Below are positions 33,709 through 36,973 of a stretch of DNA of 36,973 bases, piece after piece. The notes beneath the pieces were generated by a model that made no database searches, was not told where the DNA came from, and saw only the letters and a program-made list of their open reading frames with translations. Made by a program: the position numbers and the translations under genes. Source of the stretch: DATFMH01 sp035267045 (GTDB lineage Bacteria; Bacteroidota; Rhodothermia; Balneolales; DATFMH01); contig DATFMH010000168.1 in the NCBI GenBank assembly GCA_035267045.1, positions 1 to 36,973 on the forward strand. Reading direction: 5' to 3'. Position 1 is the first letter of the stretch, and each line of letters begins with the position of its first letter.

Positions 33709-35595
33709 TTAATTTTTAAGATAGACCATAAGGACCGCAATATCACTGGGACTCACACCGCTAATTCTTGATGCTTGTCCGATTGTTTCGGGTTGTACAA
33801 GTGATAACTTCTGTTTCCCCTCAGAAGATAAGCTTTTAATCCGATCGTAGTTTATCTTTCGGGGAATAATAAGGCTTTCCTGCTTATTCATTTCCTCGGC
33901 CAATTTAAATTCTTTTTCAATATAACCGGCGTATTTAATTTGTATTTCAATCTCTTCAATAATGATGGGGTCGTCCGTTATTTGAAATATCTGTTCTTTC
34001 AGATTAGAATCTCCATCAATAAGATTTTTTAATGAAATTTGTGGCCTGGTTATGATTTTAGGTGCTTTTATGGTCTGTTTAAGAGGCGTTGTTCCCTGTT
34101 CTTTAAGGATAGAATCGTAAATTTCGGGTTGAGCGCTGTAATTTGAGATAAGAGTATGTAGTTTATCCAGCTTTTCTTTTTTGTCAAGGTAATGATCATA
34201 TCTTTGTTTGCTACCTAAACCAATATTGTAACCGATCTCGGTTAGTCTCATATCTGCATTATCTTGCCGTAAAAGAATGCGATGTTCTGCACGTGAAGTG
34301 AACATTCGGTAGGGTTCTTTTGTGCCTTTGCTGACTAGATCGTCAATAAGTACACCGATATAGGCTTCTGAACGTTTTAACACCAAAGGTTCTTTCCCTT
34401 GAAGTTTTAGAGAAGCGTTAATTCCGGCCATTAATCCCTGGCATGCCGCTTCTTCATAACCGGTAGTACCGTTAATTTGTCCCGCAAAGAAAAGTCCGTC
34501 AACTATTTTGGTTTCCAGGCTACGACGTATTTGGTGTGGTGGAAAGAAATCATATTCAATGGCATAGCCCGGTCGAATCATTACAACATTTTCAAATCCA
34601 GGTATAGCACGCATTGATTTATATTGCACATCCTCGGGTAGACTGGTTGAGAAGCCATTCAAATACATCTCATAGGTATTCCAACCTTCGGGTTCAAGAA
34701 ATAACTGATGCCTGGGTTTATCGGAAAAACGATTGATTTTATCTTCAATACTTGGACAATAACGGGGACCTATTGATTTTATCCGTCCATTGAACATAGG
34801 GCTGCGGTCGAAACCAGTGCGAAGTATATCATGTACGTTCTGATCCGTAAAGCCAATCCAACAGGTAAGTTGATTATCATTTGTCGGAAGATGTTGAGTC
34901 ATGAATGAAAAAGCCTGCGGGTTATCATCTCCGTACTGGATATCAAGCTTATCGTAATTTATACTTCGTCCATCAACCCTGGGAGGCGTACCGGTTTTTA
35001 ATCGTCCGGAGGTAAACCCGATATTCTCAAGGCAAGCAGTAATACCGGTAGATGCTCTTTCACCAGATCGTCCACCACCATACTGCGATTCCCCAATATG
35101 AATAGTTCCATTCAAAAATGTACCGGAAGTAAGAATAACCGTTTCAGATAAGATACTTTGTCCGGTTTGTGTGGTAACACCATAGACCTTCTTATTTTCA
35201 TCCACTAAAATACTTACAACATTATCCTGTCTGAATTCAAGATTATCGATGGATTCTAACTGTTCTCTCATCTTTATAGCATATAGTCTTCGATCGCATT
35301 GAGCCCGTGGACTCCACATGGCCGGACCTTTACTGAGATTCAGCATTCTGAATTGTACACTGGCTTGATCACTTACCACACCGGATACCCCGCCTAACGC
35401 ATCAATCTCACGAACAATTTGTCCTTTGGCAACACCACCCATAGCCGGGTTGCAGGACATTTGTCCAATAGTATTGAGATTCATAGTTATCAATATGGTT
35501 TTACTACCCATACGTGCAGCGGCAGCGGCGGCTTCACTTCCGGCATGTCCACCACCGACAACTATAACATCGTATTTGGGATATAGTGTATTCAT
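33709..35595 (-). CDS. mnmG: tRNA uridine-5-carboxymethylaminomethyl modification enzyme MnmG (GidA)
   Basis: FAD-dependent partner of MnmE that modifies U34 of several tRNAs. 628 residues, normal length. The FAD-binding motif VVGGGHAGSEAAAAAARMG is near the N-terminus (residues 12-30), followed by MSCNPAMGGVAKGQIVREID, FLNGTIHIGE, RLKTGTPPRVDGRSI and EYDFFPPHQIRRSLETK, all family signatures, and a C-terminal helical tRNA/MnmE-contacting part with RISGVSPSDIAVL. Upstream is a 399-bp spacer with a hairpin and then an unknown gene; downstream are parS, rsmG and a WYL regulator. Confidence 0.97.
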   Translation of the reverse strand: MNTLYPKYDVIVVGGGHAGSEAAAAAARMGSKTILITMNLNTIGQMSCNPAMGGVAKGQIVREIDALGGVSGVVSDQASVQFRMLNLSKGPAMWSPRAQCDRRLYAIKMREQLESIDNLEFRQDNVVSILVDENKKVYGVTTQTGQSILSETVILTSGTFLNGTIHIGESQYGGGRSGERASTGITACLENIGFTSGRLKTGTPPRVDGRSINYDKLDIQYGDDNPQAFSFMTQHLPTNDNQLTCWIGFTDQNVHDILRTGFDRSPMFNGRIKSIGPRYCPSIEDKINRFSDKPRHQLFLEPEGWNTYEMYLNGFSTSLPEDVQYKSMRAIPGFENVVMIRPGYAIEYDFFPPHQIRRSLETKIVDGLFFAGQINGTTGYEEAACQGLMAGINASLKLQGKEPLVLKRSEAYIGVLIDDLVSKGTKEPYRMFTSRAEHRILLRQDNADMRLTEIGYNIGLGSKQRYDHYLDKKEKLDKLHTLISNYSAQPEIYDSILKEQGTTPLKQTIKAPKIITRPQISLKNLIDGDSNLKEQIFQITDDPIIIEEIEIQIKYAGYIEKEFKLAEEMNKQESLIIPRKINYDRIKSLSSEGKQKLSLVQPETIGQASRISGVSPSDIAVLMVYLKN

Positions 35596-35994
35596 TATAT
35601 TATGTTATTGTTTTTATTTAACTTATGGTATTTATTTTACGGTGTGTTATACTGATCAGGGTTGTCAGATCACCAGTCAACCTACAAATATAAAGAAAAT
35701 GTGTAAAAATGAATAATTAGCTTGTCTGTTGCTATGACAGGTAAGCTAAATTATCAAAGTGCAAAAGAAATGATATATACCAGATAATATCGTTAGTACA
35801 GGGACTATCGGTTAATATCCGGAAGTCTTCTATCACCTTTTATATTAGGCTAAAAATAAACGGTATATAATCGTTATCATTGACTGGATTTCCGCTATGA
35901 ATGAGTTAATAAAAGCTCTCGAAACAACTAATCACCAAATAACAAATAGGTCTTTGTTAATTACCTGCTAATTGAGGAAAAGTGGATTGATAAA
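35596..35994. promoter_or_regulatory. A/T-rich spacer upstream of mnmG with a stable hairpin
   Basis: No gene in 399 bp. A hairpin at 35717-35749 has arms TTAGCTT/AAGCTAA, an internal GT/GT loop, then CTGT/ACAG around TGCTATG; no T-run. TGTGTAAAA at 35700-35708 fits the relaxed DnaA-box consensus TTWTNCACA on the minus strand, but a single match in A/T-rich DNA is weak. ATAGGTCTTTG (35946-35956) and AAGTGGATTGATA (35980-35992) each recur inverted beyond the next gene. Confidence 0.4.
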
Positions 35995-36378
35995 TCAGGT
36001 ATATTGTTCTCTCCATTTTTCAAGGGTGATATTTTTAACTTCATCATAATAGGCGCTTGAAACCCCACCCTTTTGATCATCAGAATTAGCAGCTTGCGTC
36101 ATATGTTTAATTAATACACTACCAATAGCATGAATAGCACCATGTCGGTCAAGTCCCTCGTCCATTAGACGTTGAAGTGCATCATTAACCGGTGTAAGAT
36201 CTTCCTGGGCAGCCTGATTTTCAACGATGACATGTATAACAGCGTGAATTTTCTCATTAGCTACTTCAATACCGGCCTGACGGTGGTATTGTAATACAAG
36301 TTGATTACGTTGTGATTCGTCCAAAGCTAACCAGTTATCCGGATCAGGTGCTTTTAATGGATCATAAGAAGAAATCAT
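35995..36378 (-). CDS. Small histidine-rich hypothetical protein (DUF1841-like)
   Basis: 127 residues, soluble, mostly helical. Opens with DPLKAPDPDNWLALDESQRN, then histidines spaced for one helix face: His32 (YHRQAG), His45-x3-His49-x3-Glu53 (HAVIHVIVENQ), His79-x3-His83 (DRHGAIHAIGSVL), His92. The pattern IHxxIHxxxExQ recalls the DUF1841 family, whose function is unknown; a metal-binding role is inferred from the His/Glu spacing only. No neighbours on its strand in close range. The start ATG at 36378 follows GGTTAAATC with no Shine-Dalgarno. Confidence 0.65.
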   Translation of the reverse strand: MISSYDPLKAPDPDNWLALDESQRNQLVLQYHRQAGIEVANEKIHAVIHVIVENQAAQEDLTPVNDALQRLMDEGLDRHGAIHAIGSVLIKHMTQAANSDDQKGGVSSAYYDEVKNITLEKWREQYT

Positions 36379-36973
36379 GATTTAACCTTTTTGATAAATT
36401 TATTAAGAGGTACAATGGTAATAACTATTATATGATTTTAAAAATTGTAATATAATTTCGTGAGTTTAATTAATAGTCAAAGACCTATCTATCCTATATT
36501 GCCCGGTTATATTAAAAAATATTATAAGTCTGACTATCAATCCACTTATGAATTGAACATTTTCCGTGCCTAAAGATTGATAAAACTAAAAAATGGGTGG
36601 TTAATAGGTAATGAATACCGAATTATTAAGGGTTTACGCCGATTTGAATTTATAGTTAGATAATCGCTGTAAGACATTTACCTAACTATATGGGCTACTT
36701 TACATTATATAGTTATCCCACAAAATCATTAAGATAAAAAGTATCGTTCTAAGTAATATTCATAAATCAAACAGATGACCAATGCCTATACTTTTGGTTC
36801 AAGAGATTAATTACAGGGAGGGTAAACGGTGAAAAAAAGGATCATAATTTGGGTGTTATCAAAATATGATAAAAATTTTGTCGGTGTTTTTAAGTAAATG
36901 GAAGGAATAAGGGATTGACGTATATTAAAATGATCAACTCATATCCATACCAATTATAGCTATAAAGAAACTT
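36379..36973. other. A/T-rich gene-free region with inverted motif copies
   Basis: No credible coding sequence. It holds the inverted partners CAAAGACCTAT (36478-36488) and TATCAATCCACTT (36535-36547) of motifs at 35946 and 35980. It also has three copies of TATAGTTA, two direct (36651, 36708) and one inverted within a perfect 9-bp inverted repeat TATAGTTAG/CTAACTATA (36651-36659/36682-36690). TTATCCCACAA at 36714-36724 is a DnaA-box TTATCCACA with one inserted base. It may be origin-associated or simply regulatory, so this is weakly supported. Confidence 0.3.

Noticed and set aside
33690..33746. Longer RsmG start at 33746
   Set aside because: It would overlap mnmG by 38 bp and add a 19-residue tail whose NVSRETS is encoded by a parS site; the start at 33689 gives the normal RsmG length.
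34296..34315. Third parS-like site in mnmG (GCACGTGAAGTG)
   Set aside because: Only the central CACGTGAA is shared; several mismatches to the 16-bp palindrome.
35980..36547. Mobile cassette bounded by 13-bp terminal inverted repeats
   Set aside because: A second inverted pair is crossed with the first rather than nested, no target-site duplication is convincing, and the enclosed gene looks like a normal chromosomal gene.

Overview
The window looks like ordinary chromosome from a member of the Bacteroidota/FCB group, most likely a Balneolota- or Rhodothermota-like marine or saline lineage. This rests on the small Bacteroidota-type protein DUF4295 downstream of rpmB-rpmG, Bacteroidota-type UvrA in which the first zinc cysteines are replaced by serines, near-absence of Shine-Dalgarno sequences with A/T-rich leaders (ferritin, uvrB, gyrA), moderate-to-low GC, and intergenic DNA full of short dispersed repeats. 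The genus is not determined. I see no phage, IS transposase, CRISPR array, rRNA or tRNA.

Layout. 1-430: repeat-rich spacer. 431-5080: uvrA (-), a repeat mosaic, then an exported DUF4097 protein (-). 5315-11712: four-gene tetR-tolC-RND-adaptor efflux operon on the minus strand, with a TetR-type palindrome upstream of tetR and a terminator after the adaptor. 12207-16007 (+): proline dehydrogenase with a strong terminator, a large membrane-anchored gluzincin-like metalloprotease, and ferritin. 16554-20590: bifunctional chorismate mutase/prephenate dehydrogenase (-) divergent from uvrB (+), then a phospholipid N-methyltransferase-like gene (+). 21316-23149 (-): marR-doxX-pirin redox module with two copies of a likely MarR operator. 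23262-26295 (-): yqeY-cvpA-tyrS-xth, tightly packed. 26422-27025 (-): rpmB-rpmG-DUF4295 with a perfect terminator. 27395-31949 (+): gyrB-gyrA with a strong terminator. 32094-35595 (-): mnmG-rsmG-WYL regulator. 35995-36378 (-): a small histidine-rich protein of unknown function. 36379-36973: an A/T-rich gene-free stretch.

The most informative non-coding signal is a pair of perfect 16-bp parS centromere sites 45 bp apart at the mnmG/rsmG junction. Together with mnmG-rsmG and gyrBA this suggests proximity to the chromosome origin, although no dnaA, parA or parB is in the window. The other notable structure is a set of intergenic repeats: a 113-118 bp element with terminal inverted repeats in three copies (plus one diverged), a composite of REP-like hairpins at 3800-3988, and several short modules that recur in different orders. 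Functionally the window is mostly housekeeping: excision repair (uvrA, uvrB, xth), DNA topology, translation and tRNA/rRNA modification, tyrosine synthesis and charging, plus drug/lipid efflux and oxidative or iron stress genes. I found no convincing wholly new multi-gene system.
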